Positions 8,808 through 17,122 of a stretch of 64,000 nt of DNA are shown one piece after another. Every line of letters starts with the position of its first letter. Position 1 is the first letter of the stretch. The notes beneath the pieces were generated by a model. That model was not told where the DNA came from. It searched no databases and saw nothing but the letters and a program-made list of their open reading frames with translations. The position numbers and the translations under genes are program-made. This DNA is from an uncultured Cytophagales bacterium (GTDB lineage: Bacteria; Bacteroidota; Bacteroidia; Cytophagales; Amoebophilaceae), in NCBI GenBank assembly GCA_946547305.1, contig CAMNOX010000002.1, positions 38,515-102,514 of the forward strand. Direction: 5' to 3'.

Positions 8808-9560
8808 TTATTTTTTCTTTACTTTATTAACATTTACACTCCTTCCCTTCTGTTTGACATCGTTACTGGTAGGTTTATTCTGTAATGCAGAATTTTCCTC
8901 AGCTTTCTTCATTTCGTCTTTTATTTTAGCATTTTCTTTTTTAAGATCATCGTACTTCTTCTTTATGGTATTCTCAATGTCGTTATACTTAAGTAGATTT
9001 TTTTCTATTCTAATCTTATCATTACTAGAAATCTGCTTATTGTGTATGCTTGACAATATCTTTATATTCTCGTCAATCAAACTCTTTATATACCTAATAT
9101 CAGCATTAACTTTATCATTAAACTCTTTTATCTTTTTATCTTCATCATTTGTTCTACTACTGTTGCCTTGGTTATTGGCATCATTTGGTTTATTCGTATC
9201 ACTGACTTTTTTGTTCTTTGCTTCAATTATTAATTTGCCAAACAGGAATTCATTCTCTTTTAGGCTTTTAGTCTTACTAATTAAATCAACTATAATCTTT
9301 CTATCCTCTGCGACCATCAGTTTTTTATAAGAAAATAGTAAAAAAAATACTGATGTTAGACTCAGTAAGATGATAAACAATTTTTTATTCTTTTTAATTG
9401 CACTCTCGTAGAATATAAAAAAAACTAACCCTATAATAAAAGAAGTCAACCCTATTAGGAAAAAATCCAATTTACTAGATCCAATATATTGAAAAGTAAG
9501 TACACTGACCAAAATCAAAGTAAACGAGAATGAAACCTTAAAAAGCCAAACTAAACTCAT
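8808..9560 (-). CDS. Predicted inner-membrane protein with C-terminal coiled coil
   Basis: No family recognised. From the ATG at 9558-9560 the product has about 250 residues. Three to four hydrophobic helices in the first ~100 residues (for example FDFFLIGLTSF-like and LFIILLSLTSVFFLLFSY segments) precede a Lys/Glu-rich, probably coiled-coil cytoplasmic tail. The open frame extends 13 codons upstream to a TTG at 9597-9599 that would overlap the rnhA stop by 3 bp; the ATG, directly before a hydrophobic helix (MSLVWLFKVSFSFTLI), is preferred. The gene sits between rnhA and rpmI in one minus-strand run. Function unknown. Confidence 0.65.
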   Translation of the reverse strand: MSLVWLFKVSFSFTLILVSVLTFQYIGSSKLDFFLIGLTSFIIGLVFFIFYESAIKKNKKLFIILLSLTSVFFLLFSYKKLMVAEDRKIIVDLISKTKSLKENEFLFGKLIIEAKNKKVSDTNKPNDANNQGNSSRTNDEDKKIKEFNDKVNADIRYIKSLIDENIKILSSIHNKQISSNDKIRIEKNLLKYNDIENTIKKKYDDLKKENAKIKDEMKKAEENSALQNKPTSNDVKQKGRSVNVNKVKKK

Positions 9561-9595
9561 AATATATATGTAATAAAAAAATTGATAAAAAAAAA

Positions 9596-10069
9596 TCAAC
9601 TACTATATCCAATGTCTTCTTTTAAAATTTTATTATTAATTGAAGAGGATGCCATTTTATCACATTCCTCATTATAGGTTACTCCTTTATGACCTTTAAC
9701 CCAGAAATATTTTATATTTAATCCTTTAGCAATATTGATATAGCTATTCCATAAGTCCGTATTCTTTACTTTCTTAAAATTGTTATTTAGCCAATTACCA
9801 ATCCAATTTTTATTAAATGTATCTGTTACGTATTTAGAATCAGAAAAGATATTACATTCAAAAGAAGTGTACGTTAGTTTTATGTATTTCAAGGCTTCTA
9901 TTATTGCCATAAGCTCCATTCGGTTATTAGTGGTTTTTATAAACCCCTCTGAATATTTATATAAGATCTTATCATTATCTAGAATAATATAAGAATATGC
10001 CCCAGGCCCTGGGTTACCTTTACATGCTCCATCTGTAAAAACATTGAATCTTTTTATAATTTCTGTCAT
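9596..10069 (-). CDS. rnhA: Ribonuclease HI
   Basis: It degrades the RNA strand of RNA:DNA hybrids such as Okazaki primers and R-loops. At 157 residues it matches the E. coli enzyme. All four acidic catalytic positions are visible: Asp in FTDGACKGNPGPG, Glu in TTNNRMELMAI, Asp in FSDSKYV, and Asp in NEECDKMAS. The KGHKG loop carrying the catalytic histidine is also present (WVKGHKGVTYNEECD). It is the first gene of a minus-strand run with the membrane-protein gene and rpmI, divergent from the tape-measure gene. Confidence 0.96.
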   Translation of the reverse strand: MTEIIKRFNVFTDGACKGNPGPGAYSYIILDNDKILYKYSEGFIKTTNNRMELMAIIEALKYIKLTYTSFECNIFSDSKYVTDTFNKNWIGNWLNNNFKKVKNTDLWNSYINIAKGLNIKYFWVKGHKGVTYNEECDKMASSSINNKILKEDIGYSS

Positions 10070-10126
10070 TGTATATTATTGTTATAAATATAATTATTTT
10101 CTGTAGATTTAATGTAGATAATTTGG

Positions 10127-13100
10127 TTGATGGATGTCCTTATAAAGAAATTAAATCTGGTTTTTACGGTAAAGAAATGCGTTTATGAAAAGAAAAAAGG
10201 GCTAATAACGGATTTAATAAATAATGTATCTCACATTGAAATTAATAAAATTCTTAACGATGTGATTTCAAATTTAATTTTAAAGGAATATCCCAATGTT
10301 GGGTTATTAGACATTGCAGCCCCTATTATTATTTCACTAGATGATGTTTTATTGGGGGCAGGAATATTAAGTTCATGTAAAAATTTTAATGAAAAACTAG
10401 TCAATAATATATATATAGTTATACTACAAAAGTTACAAGAGGATTTATACCAACAGAATAATAGTAGTTATACTGGCTGCGGCGGAAATGATGGAATATT
10501 GAATCTTATAAGGAATATTAGTGATAATTTTGATGTAGATTTTATTTTGAGAAGGATAGATAAGAGAAAAATATACGATACGTTATTTGTAGATAAGAAT
10601 TCTATAAGTAATTTTTTCTTTAATTTGGAAAATCCAATGGCCGTAGATTTTATATTGCATAATATTTCAGATTTTCAAAAAAAAGAGATTACAAATGAAT
10701 TATTCGGAGATCAAGCAAAAAGATTATTCTCAATGTTGGATGTCTTGTATCAATTAAAAGACACAATTGGTTTAGGGAATGTAAATGAAAAACAATTTAA
10801 GGTGTTATTCTATAAAGAATTATTTAATCATTATACGCCCAAAGAATTTGAATTTAATGATTTTGCTAATAGATTCGTGCGTAAACTATTAGGTTTATCT
10901 AATTGTGATATAAAGAATATTGAAGTGAATACAAAAGATAAAAAAATTTTTCAGTTAATAGAAAATCGTTCGGAAGGAGCATTTTTTTATAAACTAGTTA
11001 TTGATATTATAAATAATGATTATTTAAGTGATGAATATAATGATAAAAATTATAATAATATTACTGGTATAACTAATAATCAAATTTACACTAAAAATAC
11101 TACTAGCTTAATCAGTAATCCAAAATGCACTACTAATACGACTAACTTAATTAATAATCAAATTTATAAAAACACTACTAAGTTAATTAATAATCAAAAT
11201 TATAAAACTAATACTATTAGCTTAACTACTAATAACCCAATCTATGTTAAAAATACTAATAACCCAATTTATGTTAAAAATACTAATAACCTAATCAGTA
11301 ATACGACTTATAATCCTAATACTACTGACATAACTAATAACCCAATTTATGTTAAAAATACTACTGAATTAATTAATAATCAAAATTATAAAACTAATAC
11401 TACTGACATAAATAATAGCCACGATTATAACAATAATACTACAAAATTAACAGTTAATCCAATCTATAATACTAATACTACTGATCTAAATGATAACACA
11501 ACTTATAATAGTAACACCACTAACTTGACTGTTATTCCAAATTATACTAACGTTATAAATAATGTAGATATTAATCAGAGTTGCAATACTAACGTTAGTA
11601 CTGATGTTAATAGATTGACTTCTAGGCCAGCTTCAAATACGAATATTATTAATATAGATAATAACAAAAATCATACTACAAATATTACTAACTTAGCCTC
11701 TAATCTAACTTACAATAGTCACACAGATAACATAACTATTGACCAAAATTATGCTACAAATAACAATAATTTAACATCTAATCCGACTTACAATGCTTAT
11801 AGCATTAAATTAACTAATAATCCAACATACATTAAAAATACTACTAAACTAACTTCTAATCCAATTTACAATAGTAATATAATTAATAAAACAACACATA
11901 ATCAAGTTTATAATACTAATGCTATCAATATAGATAATAGTCAAGATTATACTGTAAATACTAATAATTTAACAATTAACCCAATCTATGAGTCTAATTC
12001 TATTAATATAACTAACAATCAAGCCTATACTGCAGGTACAACTAATCTAACTAAAAATCAAACATATGAGCCTAATGTTACCAACATAACTATCAACCAA
12101 GATTATCGGGTTAATTCTACCAATTTAACTAATAATCAAACATATAATGCTAACACTACTAATTTAAATAATAATCCAGTATATGAATCTACTACGCATA
12201 ATCTGACTAACAACAAGGATTATATTACAAATACTAATAGTCTAATCAGTAATTTAACTTATAATACTAACGTTACAAACTTAGACAATAATCTAACATA
12301 TAATACTAATACTACTATCCTAACTAGCAATCCAAATTACACTACAGATACAGTAAATCTAATTAATAACTTAACATATGAATCTAACACCACTAACTCA
12401 ACTTCTAACTCAACTTATAGTATTAGTAGCACTAACTTAACCTCTAATCTAAATTATATTAACGTTACTAATAAAACAACCTCATATCCAACTTATAATA
12501 CTAATACTAGTAACATAACTAACAACCTAGATTATACTAAAAATGCTAATAGAATGATTAATCACCAAAATTATAATACTAATGTTACAAATATAGATAA
12601 TAATCAGAAATATACTCTAGACCTAACTACCACGACTAATAATCCAATATATAATGATAAAACTACTAAATTAACAACTAATCTAACTTATGAGTCTAAT
12701 ACTTCAAACTTGACTAATAGTCCAATTTACAATACTGATACAGCCACCATAATAAGTAATCCAACTTATAATACTAATACTACTGATATAGCTTCTAACC
12801 CGATTTACAATAACGATATATCCACATATGATAATAAAGATAGTCGAATTGATGTAAGTGATTATTATACAACAAATTTAGATTTTGGTGATCTTATTGA
12901 GATAAGGAAGTTTAGGATAAAAAATGCTGGAATTATATTTGTTTTGCATGATTTACAAAAATGGTTACTAAAATTAAATTTAGTCGACAGTTTTTTTCAG
13001 TGGAATGATAAAATATTGGTTAATAATATTATCCATTTTATTCAATTTATAGTCGATAATAAATTTACACATGTTGACTGGGATATTTATTTCAATAAAA

Positions 13101-13522
13101 TATTATATGGGTTAAACTTTGATGATATAGTTTACGATGGATATGTTTTTAGCAAAGATAAGAAAGTTATTAAGACTGAAAAGAAAAAACTGAGAGATGC
13201 TAAAAAGTCAATTATATCAGAGATAATAAATAATTGGGATGATATACAAGTTCTAACAAGGTTTGAAGAATTTAAAAATGGTATTAATGTGTCTAATTTT
13301 ATAGAATATTTTGTTAGAAGAGATGGTTTGATAAAAATATATGCTGTAAACCCTGTAAATATGTTTGAACAACAATATTTTATTTATCAATTAGACGTTT
13401 CATCCAAAATATATGACAGTGAAATAATATCTATACCATATAAAATTACTCCGATACAAACATTTGACAAGAAATCAATTATTTATGTAAAAAACTTTCC
13501 TTTTAATTATAAAAATAAATGA
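10127..13522 (+). CDS. Probable contractile injection system tape-measure protein with Asn/Thr repeat region
   Basis: A 1131-residue protein in three parts. The N-terminal ~300 residues contain a segment (IKKLNLVFTVKKCVYEKKKG, then LDIAAPIIISLDDVL) that resembles the start of the CIS tape-measure family. Residues ~310-898 are about 45 copies of a degenerate 13-residue repeat (type NPIYNTNTTNLTN). The last ~210 residues fit the family's C-terminal domain as I know it: KNAGIIFVLHDLQKWLLKLN, then LNKxLxGL-like (FNKILYGLNFDD), an EKKKLRDAKKSIISEIINNW helix, and an FVRRDGLIKI strand. In such systems this protein sets sheath and tube length. The repeat would act as the variable ruler (inferred). 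A Pvc16-like gene at 48.6 kb supports the system's presence. No signal peptide is seen. The assignment is by memory of the family, not by search. Confidence 0.62.
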   Translation: MMDVLIKKLNLVFTVKKCVYEKKKGLITDLINNVSHIEINKILNDVISNLILKEYPNVGLLDIAAPIIISLDDVLLGAGILSSCKNFNEKLVNNIYIVILQKLQEDLYQQNNSSYTGCGGNDGILNLIRNISDNFDVDFILRRIDKRKIYDTLFVDKNSISNFFFNLENPMAVDFILHNISDFQKKEITNELFGDQAKRLFSMLDVLYQLKDTIGLGNVNEKQFKVLFYKELFNHYTPKEFEFNDFANRFVRKLLGLSNCDIKNIEVNTKDKKIFQLIENRSEGAFFYKLVIDIINNDYLSDEYNDKNYNNITGITNNQIYTKNTTSLISNPKCTTNTTNLINNQIYKNTTKLINNQNYKTNTISLTTNNPIYVKNTNNPIYVKNTNNLISNTTYNPNTTDITNNPIYVKNTTELINNQNYKTNTTDINNSHDYNNNTTKLTVNPIYNTNTTDLNDNTTYNSNTTNLTVIPNYTNVINNVDINQSCNTNVSTDVNRLTSRPASNTNIINIDNNKNHTTNITNLASNLTYNSHTDNITIDQNYATNNNNLTSNPTYNAYSIKLTNNPTYIKNTTKLTSNPIYNSNIINKTTHNQVYNTNAINIDNSQDYTVNTNNLTINPIYESNSINITNNQAYTAGTTNLTKNQTYEPNVTNITINQDYRVNSTNLTNNQTYNANTTNLNNNPVYESTTHNLTNNKDYITNTNSLISNLTYNTNVTNLDNNLTYNTNTTILTSNPNYTTDTVNLINNLTYESNTTNSTSNSTYSISSTNLTSNLNYINVTNKTTSYPTYNTNTSNITNNLDYTKNANRMINHQNYNTNVTNIDNNQKYTLDLTTTTNNPIYNDKTTKLTTNLTYESNTSNLTNSPIYNTDTATIISNPTYNTNTTDIASNPIYNNDISTYDNKDSRIDVSDYYTTNLDFGDLIEIRKFRIKNAGIIFVLHDLQKWLLKLNLVDSFFQWNDKILVNNIIHFIQFIVDNKFTHVDWDIYFNKILYGLNFDDIVYDGYVFSKDKKVIKTEKKKLRDAKKSIISEIINNWDDIQVLTRFEEFKNGINVSNFIEYFVRRDGLIKIYAVNPVNMFEQQYFIYQLDVSSKIYDSEIISIPYKITPIQTFDKKSIIYVKNFPFNYKNK
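11059..12822 (+). repeat. Degenerate 39-bp tandem repeat inside the tape-measure gene
   Basis: About 1.76 kb consists of imperfect 39-bp units coding for 13 residues, typically N-P-x-Y-N-x-N-T-T-x-L-T-x. I estimate about 45 units; some are shortened or fused (for example two successive NNPIYVKNT units near 11230-11280). The units stay in frame and have diverged, so the array is not a recent expansion. Almost no charged residues occur except scattered Lys, Asp and Glu. Confidence 0.85.
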
Positions 13523-13552
13523 ATTAAAAATCCTTTTATTAACTTCTGATTA

Positions 13553-15145
13553 ATGCTTACCACATATCTTGAAATTAAGGATATAAAGAAAATACCAGAT
13601 TCAAGCGGAGTATATGTCTTTTACAATATAGACAAAGAGATAATATACATAGGTAAGGCCAAAAATTTGAATTCAAGAGTGAGTTCATACTTTGAAAAAA
13701 ATAATAAAACAATAAAAACACATAATTTAGCAATGAATGTTAAATACATAAATTTTACAATAGTTAGAAATGAACATGAGGCTTTCTTATTAGAGAATAA
13801 CTTAATAAAAAAATTTAAACCTAGGTATAATATTTTGCTCAAGGATAATAAAACATACCCATACCTTGTTATAACAAGCGAAATAGCTCCACGATTAGTT
13901 CCAACTGAGAATATTGGTAATGACTATAAATATGTTTTTGGGCCATTCTCGAATAGAAGCTTTATGAATGATTTATATAGCTTTATTATTAAAATATGTA
14001 AAATTAGAACATGCAAAAGAGATTTAGATGAGGATAAAATTAAAAATAATAAATATAAAGTTTGCCTTGAGTATCATCTTGGTAATTGTTGCGGAATATG
14101 TCAAGATTATGTAAGTTTAGTGGAATATAATAATAGAGTAAATAGTGCAATAAATATTCTTAAAGGAAATTTTAAGGAAATAAAAACAGCATTAAAGAAA
14201 AAAATGGCTGATTATTCCAAAAATGAGCAATATAAAGCAGCTCAGAGATGCAAAAACGATTTAGACGAAATAATGTCTTATGAAAGCAAATCAGTAATTT
14301 CTAATCCAAAATTAAAGGATTTAGATGTGTTTTACGTTGAAAAAGATGGAGAAGATATATATTGTACATATTTTATAATAAAATGTGGGTTGGTAGTTTT
14401 TACAAAGAATGATGTTTTTTTTAATATTGATGAGGTGAACGTCTTTAAATTATATCGTGATGAATATCTTAGTACCTCTAAAAATGTAATATCAAATGTT
14501 AAGTTTACGTACAATAATATTAGTTCAAAAATACCACTAGTAGGTGATAAAAAGAAATTAATAGATATTTGCAAGAGAAATATTGATTTTCTTAGGAGTG
14601 AAATAAGGGTAAAAAAGACATTGGAATTCGACAAAAAGGAAATACTTGTCGAATTGAAAAATAAATTAAGATTAAAAAATACTCCATTTCATATCGAATG
14701 CTTCGATAATTCTAATTTACAAGGGACATATCCTGTGTCATCATGTGTGGTTTTTAAAGAAGGAGAGCCAAGTAAAGAGGATTACAGAAAATTTAATATA
14801 AAAACCGTTGTTGGACAAGACGATTTTAAAACTATGGAAGAGGTAATATACCGGCGATATAAAAGTATAGATACCTTACCAGATTTGATTATTATAGACG
14901 GCGGGAAGGGGCAGTTAAATTCGGCTGTAAAAATTTTAAAAAAATTAAAAATCTTTGATAAAGTCGATATCATCTCCATAGCTAAAGAATTTGAAGAAAT
15001 ATATATGTACAACTCAAATAAAACTGTAGTATTTGATAACGACTCAAAAGTTTTACATCTATTACAATACATCCGTGACGAGGCTCATAGATTTGCTATA
15101 ACTTTCCATCGCAAAAAAAGATTGGATAATTTTGTAAATAATTAA
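13553..15145 (+). CDS. uvrC: Excinuclease ABC subunit C, lacking the C-terminal HhH domain
   Basis: It makes both incisions in nucleotide excision repair. The GIY-YIG nuclease domain is at residues ~14-95 (GVYVFYN...IYIGKAKNLNSRVSSYF, Glu in FLLENNLIKKF). A Cys-rich loop (KVCLEYHLGNCCGICQDYV) follows, then a UVR motif (KNEQYKAAQRCKNDLDEIM), then the RNase H-like endonuclease domain (CFDNSNLQGTYPVSSCVVF, IDGGKGQLNSA, RDEAHRFAITFHRKKR). The protein ends 8 residues after RDEAHRFAITFHRKKR, at 530 aa. Typical UvrC is ~600 aa and has a helix-hairpin-helix (HhH)2 DNA-binding domain there, which is missing here. uvrA and uvrB are not in the window. Confidence 0.95.
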   Translation: MLTTYLEIKDIKKIPDSSGVYVFYNIDKEIIYIGKAKNLNSRVSSYFEKNNKTIKTHNLAMNVKYINFTIVRNEHEAFLLENNLIKKFKPRYNILLKDNKTYPYLVITSEIAPRLVPTENIGNDYKYVFGPFSNRSFMNDLYSFIIKICKIRTCKRDLDEDKIKNNKYKVCLEYHLGNCCGICQDYVSLVEYNNRVNSAINILKGNFKEIKTALKKKMADYSKNEQYKAAQRCKNDLDEIMSYESKSVISNPKLKDLDVFYVEKDGEDIYCTYFIIKCGLVVFTKNDVFFNIDEVNVFKLYRDEYLSTSKNVISNVKFTYNNISSKIPLVGDKKKLIDICKRNIDFLRSEIRVKKTLEFDKKEILVELKNKLRLKNTPFHIECFDNSNLQGTYPVSSCVVFKEGEPSKEDYRKFNIKTVVGQDDFKTMEEVIYRRYKSIDTLPDLIIIDGGKGQLNSAVKILKKLKIFDKVDIISIAKEFEEIYMYNSNKTVVFDNDSKVLHLLQYIRDEAHRFAITFHRKKRLDNFVNN

Positions 15146-15155
15146 AATAAACTTG

Positions 15156-15565
15156 TGGAGTTGGAGGGAATTGAACCCTCGTCCAATATACAAATAATGC
15201 AAGTTCTACATGTTTATTATTATTTTTCTTAAGTGTGACAGATATAATAAAAACTTGTTCACACAGCAGATATATACGTTAGCAAACCATATTAAATATC
15301 GTTATATGGAATGACTGTTTTCCCAATAACATTTTATATTTTTAAACAGCAAATCAATATAAAATATTGGTTAATTAAGCAACCATTCTTAGAAGTGAAT
15401 TTCCGTTAATGAAATTCATAAGACCTGCTAAGAATTTATTTTTCTTAGGATCACTTCCGCCTGCAATTATTTCATTGCCATTTATTTGTACTATCTTTTT
15501 AAAAGTAAGATAAAACTTACATGCACCTTTACATGATTCATAACTGTCAAAATCATGTCAACCCC
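15156..15565 (-). ncRNA. ssrA: Transfer-messenger RNA (tmRNA)
   Basis: This RNA rescues stalled ribosomes together with SmpB. The ends form a tRNA-like acceptor stem, 5' GGGGTTG paired with 3' CAACTCC (one G-U pair), and the discriminator is A. The T-arm is near the 3' end (GAGGGTTCAATTCCCTC). The 5' part has the tmRNA-like strings GGTGCATG and GATAGTA before the resume codon. The RNA is about 410 nt, one piece. It lies between uvrC (converging, 10 bp away) and lgt (same strand, 6 bp upstream). Confidence 0.95.
15375..15488 (-). other. tmRNA tag reading frame, 37 codons plus stop
   Basis: Taking CAA after GATAGTA as resume codon, the frame runs without a stop to TAA at 15375-15377. It encodes 37 residues: QINGNEIIAGGSDPKKNK, then FLAGLMNFINGNSLLRMVA. 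Usual bacterial tags are about 8-15 residues and end in -LAA or similar. This one is long, has a hydrophobic C-terminal half and ends in -MVA. The resume position is inferred by analogy with E. coli; the downstream frame and stop are read directly. Confidence 0.7.
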
Positions 15566-15571
15566 AAATTA

Positions 15572-16402
15572 TTAGTCCTCTACCTTAGGGAATTTATAAA
15601 TAACAAAGATCAAAGATAACATCAAGAAACTAATTGCTAAAAACTGATCTACACCTAATTTAAAGAAGTCTGATACAGGATTTGGTAGTATATTATCCTG
15701 TACTTTTAATAGACCAACAATAACTTTTGACATATATATAAAGAGTAAGCCCAAGAAAAATAGAAACCCATATCTTGATTGACTGCTGATATTAAAATCA
15801 AATTTTTTAAAGATATACAATATTACAAAAAAGGTAATTAGGAGTAAAATAAATTCGTACATCATAGTCGCATGTCTTGGTAGATAATCAATTTTTGAAA
15901 AAATAATCCCATACGATTTTTCTGTAGGTACTCCAAAATTTCTTACTTTTAATAAATCTAATAGTCTAAAACTACATAAAAGTAAACAAATAGACGATAT
16001 TGTACAATCTAACAACTTAAGAAAACTAATTTTAAACATAAAAGAGCTAAATAAGCAACCAATTATAATTCCTAATATCAATCCGTGATCTGACATCCAG
16101 GCATCCTCAGAAAAACCAATAGTGTTATCTTTAAAAAATGCCAAATTACATATTTTAAAATAATAAGGCATGTGTTCTTCAATAATGCGGTAATCATTAT
16201 AATAAAATACATAATGCGCTATTGAACCGAATATGATGCCAAATATAGAAATAAATAAGCATGAAAAAACCATCTCTTTTACACTAAAATTACTTAGTAC
16301 TGCACAGCTAAAAAACGCTATTAATGATATAGCGACACCAAAAGACAATATTGAATTTTCAACGATCTTACTAGAGAAATCAAATATAATACTTCCATCC
16401 AT
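15572..16402 (-). CDS. lgt: Prolipoprotein diacylglyceryl transferase (divergent)
   Basis: Lgt transfers diacylglycerol from phosphatidylglycerol to the lipobox Cys of prolipoproteins in the inner membrane. The ~276-residue product has about seven hydrophobic helices and recognisable Lgt blocks: GSIAHYVFYYND, WMSDHGLILG (the HGxxG block), RNFGVPTEKSYGIIF and PRHATMMYEF. The usual Arg/Glu near the C-terminal conserved helix are not obvious (IYMSKVIVGLLKVQ), so it is divergent. The ATG at 16400-16402 (MDGSIIFDF) aligns with the family start; the frame also has an ATG 12 codons upstream at 16438. Lgt matters here because many secreted proteins have Cys right after the signal peptide. Confidence 0.85.
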   Translation of the reverse strand: MDGSIIFDFSSKIVENSILSFGVAISLIAFFSCAVLSNFSVKEMVFSCLFISIFGIIFGSIAHYVFYYNDYRIIEEHMPYYFKICNLAFFKDNTIGFSEDAWMSDHGLILGIIIGCLFSSFMFKISFLKLLDCTISSICLLLCSFRLLDLLKVRNFGVPTEKSYGIIFSKIDYLPRHATMMYEFILLLITFFVILYIFKKFDFNISSQSRYGFLFFLGLLFIYMSKVIVGLLKVQDNILPNPVSDFFKLGVDQFLAISFLMLSLIFVIYKFPKVED

Positions 16403-16456
16403 ATTATATTTATAAAAAAAACATTTGATAATTAACAAAAACAGTTGATATTTATA

Positions 16457-17026
16457 TCAGTATATCAAATCAGGCCCATCGTCATATGGTTTTGCTAGTT
16501 TACTCTCACGTATTTTTATCTCATCTCTTATTCTTACAGCTTCTTCGAGAAATGAATCATCATATTTAGCTCGCTCAAGCATATTGTATAGTTCATTTAA
16601 TGAGTACTTCGCCAAGTCTATAGAAAAATATGTAATTGTATCGCTATTTTTTGATTTTTTTAATACAGAATTATCAATGTAAATATCAGATTCATTATAA
16701 GTAGATAGTATTATACCGTCTACTAAATTAGTACTTAGTTGAAGATTATTGCCAAATTCATCAAAAAGATTCAGCATCGATAACTGCTTATTTATATCTA
16801 TTATTGTTTTTTTTAGTCTAAACCCGAATTTTTCGCTAATTGATATGAACAAGTCAAAGATTCCTTTATAATGTTCACTACCTAGTATGCGTTTTATTTG
16901 TATTGATATATCTAACGTAATGTCTAGGAATAGTTTTTTACCGCTATTTTTTTCCTCTAGAACAATTTTGTAATCCCTAATTCTTTTATTCTCGCGAATT
17001 CCTACAAACGTTAGTACAACAAGCAT
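16457..17026 (-). CDS. Bifunctional nuclease family protein (DUF151) with UVR motif
   Basis: A 189-residue protein. Residues ~1-130 resemble the DUF151 bifunctional nuclease fold (LVVLTFVGIRENKRIRDYKI, VLEEKNSGKKLFLDI, and a late TNLVDGIILS strand-helix that takes the place of the family's RTSDAIALA). The C-terminal ~45 residues are a UVR/UvrBC interaction motif (SLNELYNMLERAKYDDSFLE, then EAVRIRDEI). The same domain pair is common in Bacteroidota. The cellular role is poorly defined; members are reported to cut DNA or RNA. It is 54 bp upstream of lgt on the same strand and probably in the same operon, divergent from tamB. Confidence 0.82.
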   Translation of the reverse strand: MLVVLTFVGIRENKRIRDYKIVLEEKNSGKKLFLDITLDISIQIKRILGSEHYKGIFDLFISISEKFGFRLKKTIIDINKQLSMLNLFDEFGNNLQLSTNLVDGIILSTYNESDIYIDNSVLKKSKNSDTITYFSIDLAKYSLNELYNMLERAKYDDSFLEEAVRIRDEIKIRESKLAKPYDDGPDLIY

Positions 17027-17122
17027 TACGGAGCTGTTATTAATTAGTATAAAATTAATATAAAATAAATTTTATTTAAGTACTTTTTTAATTTAACAAC
17101 AAATTAGTTTTCTATTGTACAA

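Noticed and set aside
11059..12822. Tandem repeat considered as a CRISPR array
   Set aside because: Units are 39-bp coding repeats that stay in frame and have no spacer structure.
15160..15200. tRNA-like T-arm considered as a separate tRNA gene
   Set aside because: It is the 3' tRNA-like end of the tmRNA; its partner acceptor strand is at 15559-15565.
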